A stretch of 64,000 nt of DNA from Dietzia sp. ANT_WB102 (GTDB lineage Bacteria; Actinomycetota; Actinomycetes; Mycobacteriales; Mycobacteriaceae). Where the stretch lies: the NCBI RefSeq assembly GCF_008369165.1, contig NZ_VOBA01000001.1, positions 558,001 through 622,000 on the forward strand. The letters run 5' to 3'. Under the pieces are notes generated by a model. The model ran no database searches. It saw only the letters and a list, made by a program, of their open reading frames with translations, and was not told where the DNA came from. The position numbers were made by a program, and so were the translations under genes. Each line of letters begins with the position of its first letter. Within the stretch, counting starts at the first letter, position 1. Positions 40,500 to 49,044 of this stretch are shown here, piece by piece.

Positions 40500-41201
40500 G
40501 TGCCGAACACGCCGTCCACCAGCGCAGAGATCCGTCAGGGTCTGGCCGACTGCTCGACCGTCGGCTTGGGCCTGGTGCCGCTCGGGTTGGCGTTCGGGGT
40601 ACTGATGACCCAGGCCGGGTTCGACTGGTGGTGGGCCCCGGTGTTCTCGATCGTCATCTACGCCGGGTCCATGGAGTTCCTTGCGATCGGACTGCTCACT
40701 GCGGTCACGCCGCTGTATTCCCTGGCCGCCGCGGCGTTCCTGGTGAACTTCCGCCACGTCTTCTACGGGCTGAGCTTCCCGATCGAGGCAATTCGTTCAC
40801 GGCTCGGCCGGATGTACGCCGTGTACGCGCTCACCGACGAGGTGTACGCGATCACCGCCACCAAGCCGCGCGTGGAGATGACCGGGGCCCGAACCCTCAC
40901 CATCGCGATCACCTGCCAGTCACTGTGGGTGCTGCCGGGCATCATCGGCGCGCTCGTCGGATCAGCGCTGCCCGAGGGACTGGACGGGCTCCAATTCGCG
41001 CTGACCGCCCTGTTCGCCGTGCTGGCCGTTGACGCGTGGCGCTCTTCGGGGGACCTCCCGGCGCCGGTGATCGGCCTGGTATGTGGTTTGGTGGCGGCGG
41101 TGGTGGCGCCCGAGCAGATGCTCATCGTGGGCCTGAGCGCGTTTGTTGCCGTGTTGCTGCTCCGCTACGCCTGGTCCGTACGTGCACGGGAGGCTGCGTG
41201 A
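40500..41201 (+). CDS. azlC: AzlC family branched-chain amino acid exporter subunit
   Basis: A 233-residue membrane protein with the family segment GLVPLGLAFGVLMTQAGFDWWWAPVFSIVIYAGSMEFLAI, then LVNFRHVFYGLSFP. With AzlD it forms a two-subunit branched-chain amino acid exporter. The GTG at 40500 is preferred, since upstream codons lack AzlC character. It diverges from the AraC-type gene and overlaps azlD by 4 nt. Confidence 0.92.
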   Translation: MPNTPSTSAEIRQGLADCSTVGLGLVPLGLAFGVLMTQAGFDWWWAPVFSIVIYAGSMEFLAIGLLTAVTPLYSLAAAAFLVNFRHVFYGLSFPIEAIRSRLGRMYAVYALTDEVYAITATKPRVEMTGARTLTIAITCQSLWVLPGIIGALVGSALPEGLDGLQFALTALFAVLAVDAWRSSGDLPAPVIGLVCGLVAAVVAPEQMLIVGLSAFVAVLLLRYAWSVRAREAA

Positions 41202-41533
41202 GCGCCACCGTGCCGGGCACCGCCTACCTGCTCGCCGGGCTGGGCGTGATGTTCCTCGTGACCCTGGCACTGCGCGCCGCCCCGTTCCTCGCCCTGACGC
41301 GGCTCCGCGACTCCGGCGTTGTCCGCTACCTGGGCAGCACGATGCCCGCCGGCGTGATGGTGGTGCTGGTCGTCTACACCCTGCGAGACACCACGACAGA
41401 GCTGGGATCGTGGGCACCCGCCGCAGTGGCGTTGATGCTCACCCTGGCCGTGCACCTGGCGTTTCGGCGGGCGGCGGTGAGCATCGTGCTCGGCACTGCA
41501 ACCTACATGCTTCTGCAGGCCTGGCTGGGCTGA
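41198..41533 (+). CDS. azlD: AzlD family branched-chain amino acid exporter subunit
   Basis: A 111-residue membrane protein with about four helices: TAYLLAGLGVMFLVTLALRAAPFLAL, VRYLGSTMPAGVMVVLVVYTL and two more. It is the small partner of AzlC. The GTG at 41198 overlaps the azlC stop, so the two are translated together. It ends 32 nt before a strong convergent-gene hairpin. Confidence 0.92.
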   Translation: MSATVPGTAYLLAGLGVMFLVTLALRAAPFLALTRLRDSGVVRYLGSTMPAGVMVVLVVYTLRDTTTELGSWAPAAVALMLTLAVHLAFRRAAVSIVLGTATYMLLQAWLG

Positions 41534-41564
41534 TACCCCAGCAGCCTGTCCGCTCGCGCGCGCA

Positions 41565-41608
41565 ATCCCTGCACACGCGCACGAAGTTTCGCGCGCGTGT
41601 GCAGGGAT
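41565..41608. terminator. Bidirectional hairpin between azlD and the P450 gene
   Basis: 16-nt perfect arms at 41565-41580 (beginning ATCCCTGCACACGCGC) and 41593-41608, with a 12-nt loop. It lies between convergent genes, 32 nt from azlD and 30 nt from the P450 stop, so it can end transcription from both sides. Confidence 0.8.
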
Positions 41609-41637
41609 CGTGAGCGTGTCCGAGTTGCCCGCTCGGC

Positions 41638-42882
41638 TTACTTCGCGACGGGGCACGCCCCCAGGTCGACCTTCCACTCGGTGAGGCCGTTGAGCCAGCC
41701 GGAGCGGAGCCGCTTGGGGTCGCCGAGTGCGGTGAGGTCCGGCAGGTGATCGGCGATCGCGTTGAAAATGAGTTCGAGCTGCATCTTCGCCAGGTTGGCG
41801 CCGATGCAGTAGTGCGGGCCCTGGCCGCCGAAGGTCACGTGGGGGTTGGGGTCGCGGAGGATGTTGAACGTGAACGGATCCTCAAAGACGTCCTCGTCAA
41901 AGTTCGCTGAGCCGTAGCAGATCACGGCTCGACCGCCCTTGGGAATGGTCACGCCGCCGATTTCGACGTCTTCCATCGCGGTCCGCTGGAACTGCGTGAC
42001 CGGCGTGGCCCACCGCAGGATCTCGTCGTACGCGGTGTCGGGTCGCTCGCGCTTGAACAGCTCCCACTGGTCGGGGTGCTCGAGCATGGCCACCATCCCG
42101 TGCGTCGTGGCGTTGCGGGTGGTCTCATTGCCGGCCACAGCCAGCAGCGTGACGAACCACCCGAACTCCTCCGGGGAGAGATGCTCGCCATCGATGTCGG
42201 CCTGGACCAGCTTGGTGACGATGTCGTCCTGTGGGCTGGCGGCGCGGTCCTCGGCCATGGTGTTGGCGTATCCGATGAGCTCCAGGGACGCGTTCGCTGC
42301 GGCGTCCATCCCACCCTCGGCGTCGTAGCTGGTCATGGTGTTGGACCATTCGAAGATCTTGTGACGGTCTTCCTGCGGCACGCCCAGCAGTTCCGCTATC
42401 GCCTGCAGCGGCAGTTCGGAGGCCACCGCGGTCACGAAGTCGTCAGCGTTGTTCGCAGCCGCCTCGGTGACGATTTTGCGCGCCCGGTCGGCAAGCTCAT
42501 CCCTCATCCCGGCGACGCCCCGGGGAGTGAAGCCGCGGGAGATGATCCGCCGGTGCTTCTTGTGGACCTCGCCGTCTTCATTGATGAGCATCTCTCGCTG
42601 GGCTTCGATTACCGAGCGGTCCATGCCCTTGGCGAACCTCGGGATCACGGTGTTTTCTCCGGCAGAGAACGTCTCGCCGGTGACTCGCGAGATCTCCTTG
42701 ACGTCGGCGTGCTTGGTGACGAGCCAGTAGTGGTCATCGTCGAAACCGTCGACCCCCGGGCTCTTCTCGACCCGCCGGATGGGTTCTGACCGGCGCAGAT
42801 GGTGCCACTCGTCGTGCGGAAGTCGCTTCTCGAACAGGTCCGGGTCGGTGAAGTCGAAGCCCGCGGGGATGGTCACGTTCAT
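41638..42882 (-). CDS. Cytochrome P450, CYP125-like
   Basis: A 414-residue soluble P450 monooxygenase. The I-helix motif is AGNETTRNATTHG, the K-helix ExxR is in DEILRW, and the haem-binding loop is FGGQGPHYCIGANLAK with ligand Cys359. The N-terminus (PAGFDFTDPDLFEKRLPHDEWHHLRRSEPI) and ENTVIPRF resemble CYP125 and related steroid-side-chain hydroxylases of actinobacteria. AGGAGA precedes the ATG. It diverges from a MarR-type regulator. No dedicated ferredoxin gene is adjacent. The substrate assignment is inference. Confidence 0.92.
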   Translation of the reverse strand: MNVTIPAGFDFTDPDLFEKRLPHDEWHHLRRSEPIRRVEKSPGVDGFDDDHYWLVTKHADVKEISRVTGETFSAGENTVIPRFAKGMDRSVIEAQREMLINEDGEVHKKHRRIISRGFTPRGVAGMRDELADRARKIVTEAAANNADDFVTAVASELPLQAIAELLGVPQEDRHKIFEWSNTMTSYDAEGGMDAAANASLELIGYANTMAEDRAASPQDDIVTKLVQADIDGEHLSPEEFGWFVTLLAVAGNETTRNATTHGMVAMLEHPDQWELFKRERPDTAYDEILRWATPVTQFQRTAMEDVEIGGVTIPKGGRAVICYGSANFDEDVFEDPFTFNILRDPNPHVTFGGQGPHYCIGANLAKMQLELIFNAIADHLPDLTALGDPKRLRSGWLNGLTEWKVDLGACPVAK

Positions 42883-42955
42883 GGTGTCTCCTGAGACTGG
42901 TCGCCCGTCGACACCCGACGGGGATGAAACCGTGAATAGTGGTAACCATATACAC

Positions 42956-43408
42956 GTGGCACTATCTTCGAGCGAGATTCTCGACCGCGCTTTGATGCTG
43001 GCGGAGCAGATGTCTGGGTCGATCGCGCGCGCGGCGGCGAACTACGGACTAACCGTGCCGCGTCTGGAATTGCTGTTCGTGCTGGGCTTGCAGGGCGAGT
43101 CCAAGCAGGTCGAGCTGGCGACCTACCTCGATTGTTCGCCGCGCCAGGTGACCGCGCTGGTGGACGGGCTCGTGGCGAGTGGGCATGTCGAGCGCACGAT
43201 GCCGCCGGATGACCGTCGGGTGCGACTGGTCAGCCTGACGGAGAAATCGCGCCGGATCGTCGATGAGGTGGTGACGGCGCGTGTGGGCCTCGCCGACTGG
43301 TTGTTCGAAGGATTCGACGACGACGAGCTGCAGGCGTTCGGGGCGGTGTCCGAGAGGCTGGTCTCCCGGATGAGCGGGCGGGCTTTGAGTCGCCTTCTCG
43401 AGCAGTGA
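42956..43408 (+). CDS. MarR family transcription regulator
   Basis: About 150 residues from the GTG at 42956; another GTG at 42932 would add 8, and neither has a clear ribosome site. The winged helix shows LTVPRLELLFVLGLQGESKQVELATYLDCSPRQVTALVDGLVASGHVERTMPPDDRRVRLVSLT, the MarR layout. It diverges from the P450 gene over a ~73-nt gap and is probably its repressor. The ligand is unknown. Confidence 0.9.
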   Translation: MALSSSEILDRALMLAEQMSGSIARAAANYGLTVPRLELLFVLGLQGESKQVELATYLDCSPRQVTALVDGLVASGHVERTMPPDDRRVRLVSLTEKSRRIVDEVVTARVGLADWLFEGFDDDELQAFGAVSERLVSRMSGRALSRLLEQ

Positions 43409-43443
43409 GTCAGGCCGGTCGTTGAATCAGGCCTGACGCTTAA

Positions 43444-43986
43444 TCAGGCGGTGCAGGCCGCGCAGCCGGTGTCCGCGCGGTGGTACTCGACGAACCCGCG
43501 GGAGAGGTAGTTGGGGATCGCGGCGGGGGAGTCGTCAGCGCAGGTGTGCAGCCACACCCTGCGGCAGCCCGGAACGTTCCAGGCGATTCGGCAGACCTCG
43601 GAGAGGAACCAACCGCCCAGGCCCCGTCCGGCGAATCGGGAGAGTAGGCCGAAGTAGACGATCTCCACGTCGACGCCCTCGAGGGTCTCGGGGTCGTAGC
43701 CGGTGGTTTCGTCGCATGGGCTCATGCGAAGTTCGGCGAAACCGACGACTTCTCCGTCCTTGACCGCCCGGAAGGTGCTGACGCAGGGATCGGAGCAGTA
43801 CGAGGCCCAGTGGCCCTCCGACCATTCCAGACGGTCGCTCCAGTTCCAATCACCACCGATCTCGCGGTACATGCGCTCATTGAAGCCCGGCTCGGCGGGA
43901 AAGACTCGCGAGAGGGTGATGTCTGCGGGGCGGGCCGGATTCACTTGCGAAGCCGAGGTCTGTTGCAGAAATGTCACGCTGCTCAT
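43444..43986 (-). CDS. GNAT N-acetyltransferase
   Basis: A 180-residue acetyltransferase starting at ATG 43986 (43984-43986 on the plus strand reads cat); a start 10 codons further up at 44016 is possible. It has GEVVGFAELRM, then VEIVYFGLLSRFAGRGLGGWFLSEVCRIAW, where RFAGRGLG is the acetyl-CoA loop, and RVWLHTCADDSPAAIPNYLSRGFVEY. The C-terminus ends with a CAAC pair that is unusual for the family. The substrate is unknown. Confidence 0.9.
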   Translation of the reverse strand: MSSVTFLQQTSASQVNPARPADITLSRVFPAEPGFNERMYREIGGDWNWSDRLEWSEGHWASYCSDPCVSTFRAVKDGEVVGFAELRMSPCDETTGYDPETLEGVDVEIVYFGLLSRFAGRGLGGWFLSEVCRIAWNVPGCRRVWLHTCADDSPAAIPNYLSRGFVEYHRADTGCAACTA

Positions 43987-44103
43987 CGTGCTATTCAAGC
44001 ACCGAAGCCCGCCCACTTCCCAGACGGAGCGGGAAGCGAGCGGGCCACAGGGCGGACCGTCTCTATGCGTGCACGGTCAAACCACGATGATTTACCAACA
44101 GGG

Positions 44104-44433
44104 TCAGTTGATCACGATCGAGGGCACGCCCGGCAGGTTCAGGTCGTTGATCGAGCCCGCAGCGGCGTCCTTGGCCTGGTTGATGGTGTCGATGATGCCG
44201 TTCTGCACGCCCTGCGTAGCGTGGGGATTGCTAGCGACTGCGGCGGCGCCGCCACCGAGCGCGGCCGAACCGCCGGCGGCGCTGCCGGTGGCCGCGAGGC
44301 CCGTGAGGGCTGTGCCGGCCGTGGCGATCGGGCCGGCCGTCCCGATCACTCCGAGCACGGGGGCGGCGACTGCGCCCAGTGGTGCGAGAACGCCGACGAT
44401 GAAGGCGGTGATTGCGCTTGCTGCTGCGAGCAT
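44104..44433 (-). CDS. Small hydrophobic Ala/Gly-rich exported protein
   Basis: A 109-residue protein with an N-terminal hydrophobic stretch (AITAFIVGVLAPLGAVAAPVLGVIG) that may be a signal or anchor, a Gly/Ala-rich middle and a polar C-terminus ending PGVPSIVIN. There is no recognisable domain. It is 41 nt downstream of the next gene (44475-44999) in the same direction, so the two are probably co-expressed. An AGAGAGAAAG stretch precedes the ATG. Codon bias looks like that of the neighbours, which supports a real gene. Confidence 0.6.
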   Translation of the reverse strand: MLAAASAITAFIVGVLAPLGAVAAPVLGVIGTAGPIATAGTALTGLAATGSAAGGSAALGGGAAAVASNPHATQGVQNGIIDTINQAKDAAAGSINDLNLPGVPSIVIN

Positions 44434-44474
44434 TACTTCTACTTTCTCTCTTGGGTAGCTGAAGGCGTGTGTCG

Positions 44475-44999
44475 TCAGCCGATGCGGATTTCCTTCGGTG
44501 GGATTGGAGCCTGGGGAACGATGTTCCCTCGGCCGCCGAGGTCGATCGTGATGCCCGGCGCTGGTACGAGAGCCGGAGCAGGCGGAGGAACCGGGGCCGG
44601 AGACGGTGCTTGCGCCGGTGCAGGCCAGTGCGCGGCCGGAACGGTCGGCTGCGCCGGTGCAACTGGCACTCGCACTGCTGGTGGCCTGCCGGGCGCGACC
44701 GGAGGCGCGTCCGCGGCCGGGCGAACAGGCGACGCCGACGAGGGCAGGCGGGTGGTACTCACCGGTGCAGTTGAGGTCGCGGCGGTGAACGACGGCGACG
44801 TCGACGGCGGGGGAGAGGGCGCTGGCGATGTGAGGCCAGCTTGTTGTACGGAGGATGCGATCGAATCAACGACCGTGGACGTCTTCGTGCCCTCGGAGAG
44901 CCAGGCTGCTCCCGCGCCCGCCGAGAACCCGACCAAGGCCAGTCCGCCGAGGGTAATGAGCGGCAACGATCGGGCGAATGGTCGGCGCGTCACAGTCAT
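44475..44999 (-). CDS. Pro/Ala-rich secreted or anchored protein
   Basis: A 174-residue protein from the ATG at 44999, which has AAGGGGGG just upstream; a start at 45092 is possible but lacks a ribosome site. A basic start (TRRPFARS) and hydrophobic segment LPLITLGGLALVGFSAGAGAAWL form a signal sequence or anchor. The rest is Pro/Ala/Ser-rich with repeated PAPVPPPAPA, like wall-spanning linkers, and ends in a small beta-like ITIDLGGRGNIVPQAPIPPKEIRIG segment. Function is unknown. It is paired with the gene at 44104-44433. Confidence 0.65.
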   Translation of the reverse strand: MTVTRRPFARSLPLITLGGLALVGFSAGAGAAWLSEGTKTSTVVDSIASSVQQAGLTSPAPSPPPSTSPSFTAATSTAPVSTTRLPSSASPVRPAADAPPVAPGRPPAVRVPVAPAQPTVPAAHWPAPAQAPSPAPVPPPAPALVPAPGITIDLGGRGNIVPQAPIPPKEIRIG

Positions 45000-45334
45000 G
45001 GAACCCCCCTTGGTCCGAGTCAGGACGACGGCCGCCCCGGCGCTTGCCAGCTTCTTCAGCTCATGCCGCGTGAACGCTAAGGGTGCCTCCATGGCGTTTC
45101 AATGTTTTGCCCACTAACAACGATTGGCCAGAATTGCCGGTTCGACCTGCTGATATGTCGGCAATCCCCGTTGGGCATCGAACGCGCAGGTAACGGCCCT
45201 GCGCAAGTAAGTCGTGGTGACATCGACGCCACGTGAGCAATCGTTTACAAGTGACATAAGTCTCGCGGGCGGCGCTTCACCGGACGAGGCGGATCCTCGG
45301 TTGCGAGGCGCCCCGAGATCCGTAGTGTCGCAGT
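45000..45334. other. Gene-free stretch before the DJ-1-like gene
   Basis: 335 nt between divergent genes. It holds the AAGGGGGG ribosome site of the minus-strand gene at its left end. I see no RNA gene, repeat or convincing small gene in the rest. Confidence 0.5.
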
Positions 45335-46033
45335 ATGGCGAATGTATTGATGATCCTGTCCGCAGCCGACCACTGGACTCTCAAGGACGGCTCCGCCCAC
45401 CCGACGGGGTTCTGGGCCGAGGAGTTCGTTACGCCCTACGAGGTGTTCACCGATGCCGGTTGGTCTGTCACCCTCGCGACACCGGGCGGGCGCGCCCCCA
45501 CCGTCGACCAGGCCAGCCTCGCCGAAGGGGCTGGCGACCCGGCGACCCTCGAGAAGGTCAAGGCGTCCCTCGAGCGGCTCGCACCGGTCCTCAATTCTCC
45601 GGCCGACTTGGCTGATATGAACCATGACGAGTTCGACATCGTGGTCTACCCGGGAGGACACGGTCCGATGGAGGACCTCGCGGTGGACAAGACGTCCGGC
45701 ACGATCCTTGCGGAGCGGATGCGCGCGGACAAGCCCGTCGCGCTACTGTGCCACGCCCCCGCTGCCGTGCTCGCGGCATCGGACGGCCCGTCCACGTCGC
45801 CGTTCGCGGGGTACAAGATGACCGGGTTCTCCAACATCGAGGAGGAGCAGGCGGGGCTGGCCGCCAACGCGCCGTGGCTGCTCGAGGACAAGCTGGTCGA
45901 GCTAGGCGCCGACTACTCCTCGGCGAGCGAGCCGTGGAGCTCCCACGTCGTGGTCGACCGCAACGTCTACACGGGTCAGAATCCCCAGTCGTCTGAGGAG
46001 TTGGCCCAGCGGATCGTCGCCGACCTGGGGTGA
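45335..46033 (+). CDS. DJ-1/PfpI (Hsp31-like) class I glutamine amidotransferase fold protein
   Basis: A 232-residue protein. The N-terminal MANVLMILSAADHWTLKDGSAHPTGFWAEEF with Glu30, YPGGHGPM (106-112), and the nucleophile elbow ALLCHAPA with Cys139-His140 match the DJ-1/Hsp31 branch. Members act as glyoxalase III, deglycase or holding chaperone. The length is usual for the Hsp31-type subset. It is monocistronic, and its convergent neighbour starts 20 nt beyond its stop. Confidence 0.92.
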   Translation: MANVLMILSAADHWTLKDGSAHPTGFWAEEFVTPYEVFTDAGWSVTLATPGGRAPTVDQASLAEGAGDPATLEKVKASLERLAPVLNSPADLADMNHDEFDIVVYPGGHGPMEDLAVDKTSGTILAERMRADKPVALLCHAPAAVLAASDGPSTSPFAGYKMTGFSNIEEEQAGLAANAPWLLEDKLVELGADYSSASEPWSSHVVVDRNVYTGQNPQSSEELAQRIVADLG

Positions 46034-46053
46034 TCAGGTGCAGGTGAGCTGAT

Positions 46054-47040
46054 TCAGGCCGCCGGTCGGGCCGGAGCCGCTTCGGACCGACCGTAACGCG
46101 CGGCCAGCCAGGCGCACACGATCAACTGGATCTGATGGAAGAGCATGAGCGGCAGCACGAGGAGCCCCACAGGCTGGCCGGCGAACAGCACGGCCGCCAT
46201 GGGCAGGCCCGTCGCCAGCGACTTCTTGGATCCGCAGAACTGAACCACGCGCCTGTCGCGGTCCTCGAAGCCGAGAAGGCGGCCGGCGAGGTCGGTCGTC
46301 CCCAGGACCAGAGCGAGCAGAACACAACAGGCGATCGTCAGCCACACCAGTTCCGAGATGCCGATCAGCGACCAGGCCCCGTCGACGACCCCCTCGGAGA
46401 ACGCCGAGTACACCACCAGGACGATCACGGTCTTGTCGAACAGATCGATGCGTTTGATTCTCGAGGTGATCGGCAGGACCCAGTTGCGGAGCAACTGTCC
46501 CAGCACGAACGGCAGGAGCAGCATCACGACGATCTCCACGATCGACTGCGTGGAGATGTGGACCGAGCCGTTCGTCGTCATCAGCGCCACGACGAGCAGA
46601 GGCGTGAGGGCGACGCCGAGCAGGTTCGACACGGACGCCGAGACGACGGCGGCGCTCACGTGTCCCCGAGCGATGGAGACGAAGGTGATCGACGACTGGA
46701 CAGTCGACGGCACGAGCGTCATGTAGAGAAAACCGGCGGCGAGTGACTCGCCGAGCAGCGGGCCGAGCGTCCATTTGCCGAGAAGCCCGAGCAGCGGGAA
46801 CACCACAAACGTGAAGGCCAGCACGAGGGAGTGCAGCCGCCAGTGCCGGATACCCACCACGAGTTCGTGGCGTTCCAGTCGCGCGCCGTAGAGGAAGAAC
46901 AGGAGCGCGATCCCGATCGTCGTCACCCAGTGCAGTCCGTCGGCGGCCCCGCCGGCGGCGGGGAGGATGGCCGCGACCACGACGGCCAGCATGATCGATG
47001 CGACGAACGGGTCTATCCGGAGTCGACGGAACAATCCCAT
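46054..47040 (-). CDS. SBF-like (bile acid:sodium symporter family) transporter
   Basis: A 328-residue membrane protein with about ten helices starting MGLFRRLRIDPFVASIMLAVVVAAILPAAGG. The LVPSTVQSSITFVSIARGHVSAAVVSASVSNLLG segment and the later FCGSKKSLATGLPMAAVLF are the two inverted SBF-like (PF13593) crossover regions. The ATG at 47040 is chosen because upstream codons overlap the divergent gene. The substrate is unknown; relatives carry organic anions or act in calcium homeostasis. Confidence 0.9.
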   Translation of the reverse strand: MGLFRRLRIDPFVASIMLAVVVAAILPAAGGAADGLHWVTTIGIALLFFLYGARLERHELVVGIRHWRLHSLVLAFTFVVFPLLGLLGKWTLGPLLGESLAAGFLYMTLVPSTVQSSITFVSIARGHVSAAVVSASVSNLLGVALTPLLVVALMTTNGSVHISTQSIVEIVVMLLLPFVLGQLLRNWVLPITSRIKRIDLFDKTVIVLVVYSAFSEGVVDGAWSLIGISELVWLTIACCVLLALVLGTTDLAGRLLGFEDRDRRVVQFCGSKKSLATGLPMAAVLFAGQPVGLLVLPLMLFHQIQLIVCAWLAARYGRSEAAPARPAA

Positions 47041-47091
47041 TGGTCTATTGCACCACCTCGCCTCGGGAGGCCGGACGATAGGCTCGGGTGC

Positions 47092-47475
47092 ATGACGCAC
47101 AGTGGCGGGAAAGGCTGGCGGCCGAAGTCTCTGCGGGACGGTACCGAGCCGGACCCGCGGTTCTCGCTGGCTAACGAGCGCACGTTCTTGGCGTGGGTCC
47201 GTACGAGCCTCGGACTGACCGCGGGGGCGGTGGCACTGGAAGCGTTCGCCGGCGACGAGATTCCGGAGCTCATCCGCACACCGCTCGCCTGCATACTGCT
47301 GGTCCTTGCCGGCCTGCTCGCGATCGTCGCGTTTCGTCGCTGGATCAGTATCGAATTCGCGATGCGCCACCAGCAGCCACTGCCCATGCCGCAGGCCTCG
47401 ATCCTCCTCGTGCTGGGCATCGCGGCGGGTGCGGTGCTCCTCGTCGTCGCGATCCTCAGCGGCACCTTCGGATGA
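47092..47475 (+). CDS. DUF202 (YidH-like) membrane protein
   Basis: A 127-residue protein with the DUF202 signature DPRFSLANERTFLAWVRTSLGLTAGAVALEAF, followed by two more helices. Small inner-membrane family, function unknown. It diverges from the SBF-like transporter with 51 nt between starts. Its stop overlaps the next gene by 4 nt, and that gene encodes a second member of the same family. Confidence 0.9.
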   Translation: MTHSGGKGWRPKSLRDGTEPDPRFSLANERTFLAWVRTSLGLTAGAVALEAFAGDEIPELIRTPLACILLVLAGLLAIVAFRRWISIEFAMRHQQPLPMPQASILLVLGIAAGAVLLVVAILSGTFG

Positions 47476-47843
47476 CGAGCCCGCGGCCGCGCTGGATCGG
47501 CGTGCACCGGGAGGCCGTCCCACCCGACACGGGTCTGCAGGCCGAACGCACCAGCCTGGCCTGGGCCCGCACCTGGGCCGTGGTGGGGGTGAACATCATC
47601 CTCATGGCCAAGCTGGTGGGGGAGATGTCCTGGTTCTGGGCGGCGGCGTTCTCGACTCTGACAGTGGTCCCGCTGTTCGCGTTGCTCCGGGTGCAGCGGC
47701 GGCACGAGCAGCGGGTGGACCGGTTCGTCCGGGCCGGTGAAGTCACCCAGACGCACGCGAGTTACAACGCAGGGCTGGTGGGCCTGGTGATCGTCATCGC
47801 GGCGTGCGGCCTCATGGCTGTCCTGGCGCAGGCCCTGTCCTAG
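47472..47843 (+). CDS. DUF202 membrane protein, second copy
   Basis: A 123-residue protein with the DUF202 pattern TGLQAERTSLAWARTWAVVGVNIILMAKLV and two further helices. It is diverged from its upstream partner rather than a recent duplicate. The ATG overlaps the stop before it, so the pair likely forms one complex. Its end overlaps the convergent SRPBCC gene by 32 nt. Confidence 0.9.
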   Translation: MTSPRPRWIGVHREAVPPDTGLQAERTSLAWARTWAVVGVNIILMAKLVGEMSWFWAAAFSTLTVVPLFALLRVQRRHEQRVDRFVRAGEVTQTHASYNAGLVGLVIVIAACGLMAVLAQALS

Positions 47844-48297
47844 CGGCGCGGCCAAGCGAGGCGAGGCCCCGCTCGAACTGTTCGCCCAGTATTTTGTCCA
47901 TCTTGATCAGCCGGCTCAGAGCGCGCAGGAACGGCCCTCGGCGGCCTGTCATGTGCCACGTGACCTCCGTCGAGTCCGGCCCCAGCGGGGTGAGCGTGAA
48001 GGTGGTGGGGTTAATTCCCTTGATGGGTTTGGTGAAGCGCAGATCGATCACGACCTGGCGGCCCGCGGCGGCATCGACTATCTCCATGGATCCGGACCCG
48101 GCCTTGGTGTCACCGGACCATTCGTAGCGGGCGCCTACCCCGCGTTCCGCCCCGCTGTACCTGCGTTCCATGTCCGGGTCGACCTGCTCCCAGGGGGACC
48201 AGTTCTCCCAGGCGTGGAAATCCTCGAGATGGGCGAAGATCGCCGCCGCGGGGGCGTCGAGTATGTCGGTTCGGGAGATCGAGTAAGCGGCAGCCAT
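47812..48297 (-). CDS. SRPBCC family protein (polyketide cyclase-like)
   Basis: About 161 residues from the ATG at 48297, which has GGAG 6 nt upstream; an ATG at 48309 would add 4. Features: YSISRTDILDAPAAAIFAHLEDFHAWENWSPWEQVDPDMERRYSG and STEVTWHMTGRRGPFLRALSRLIKMDKILGEQFERGLASL, the START/SRPBCC helix-grip pattern that binds hydrophobic ligands. The ligand is unknown. Confidence 0.88.
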   Translation of the reverse strand: MAAAYSISRTDILDAPAAAIFAHLEDFHAWENWSPWEQVDPDMERRYSGAERGVGARYEWSGDTKAGSGSMEIVDAAAGRQVVIDLRFTKPIKGINPTTFTLTPLGPDSTEVTWHMTGRRGPFLRALSRLIKMDKILGEQFERGLASLGRAARTGPAPGQP

Positions 48298-48386
48298 GGC
48301 AGGCTCCATCTCTTCGGGCGCTATTCATCCAGTGTGCACCCGTCCCCGGCTCCGCGCGAGTGTTCGCTGGGGCCGGGGCGGAGGCC

Positions 48387-48956
48387 TCAGGTGTTCTTGG
48401 CCCGCCCGCTCAGGGCGTCGCGGAGGCGGTCGACCATGCCGACGCCGGGCCCCAGCGTCATGTGGAACAGCTCGGAGTGCGGCGAGCCGGGGTGCGGCCG
48501 GGTGGGGGCGATCCGCTTGGCGGCCTCGACCTTGCGGCCCAGGTCGACCAGGTCCTCGGCGGAGACGTGCTCGCGCATCTTGGGGAACTGGTCCGACTCC
48601 TCGTCGTCCGCGTGGTGGTCGAGGAGTTCCTTGAACCGCTTCACGGTGGCGACGAACTCGGCGCTGCCTGCGTCCAAGCCCTCGAGCTCCTTCATCACCT
48701 CTTCGAGTTCTTGGTGTTCTTCCTTGTCGTGCTCGACCTCCTCGGTGCCGTTCGGTACCGCGCGCTCGTAGACGGGGTAGACGAACAGTTCCTCGGCCAC
48801 GGAGTGGCGCACAACCTCGGCGATGGCGGAGTCCGCTAGCGAGCGGCGCTCCTCCGGGTCGGCGGTCTCCTCGATCATCTCGAGCAGTCCGACCATCTCG
48901 CGGTGGTCGGCTGTGAGGATGTCGATGACATCCCCGGCGGCTGCGGTGTCGGCCAT
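48387..48956 (-). CDS. Hemerythrin-domain protein
   Basis: A 189-residue four-helix protein with iron-ligand pattern DILTADHREMVGLLEMIE, VRHSVAEELFVYPVYE, HDKEEHQELEEVMKEL and KELLDHHADDEESDQFPKM. It likely binds a diiron centre that senses or stores oxygen or handles NO. GGAG lies 7 nt before the ATG. It stands alone between the SRPBCC and SdpI-like genes, all on the minus strand. Confidence 0.92.
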   Translation of the reverse strand: MADTAAAGDVIDILTADHREMVGLLEMIEETADPEERRSLADSAIAEVVRHSVAEELFVYPVYERAVPNGTEEVEHDKEEHQELEEVMKELEGLDAGSAEFVATVKRFKELLDHHADDEESDQFPKMREHVSAEDLVDLGRKVEAAKRIAPTRPHPGSPHSELFHMTLGPGVGMVDRLRDALSGRAKNT

Positions 48957-49044
48957 GAGGTGCTCCTTCGTGGTGTGAGTTGGATGGACTTCAGACCGTA
49001 GAGGCGGCCGCGTGGCTCGGCTACCGGAGGAGCCGGTGGCCGGC

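Noticed and set aside
45214-45615. Open frame overlapping the DJ-1-like gene start
   Set aside because: It is in another frame of the clear DJ-1-like gene, with an Arg/Gly-rich product and no ribosome site.
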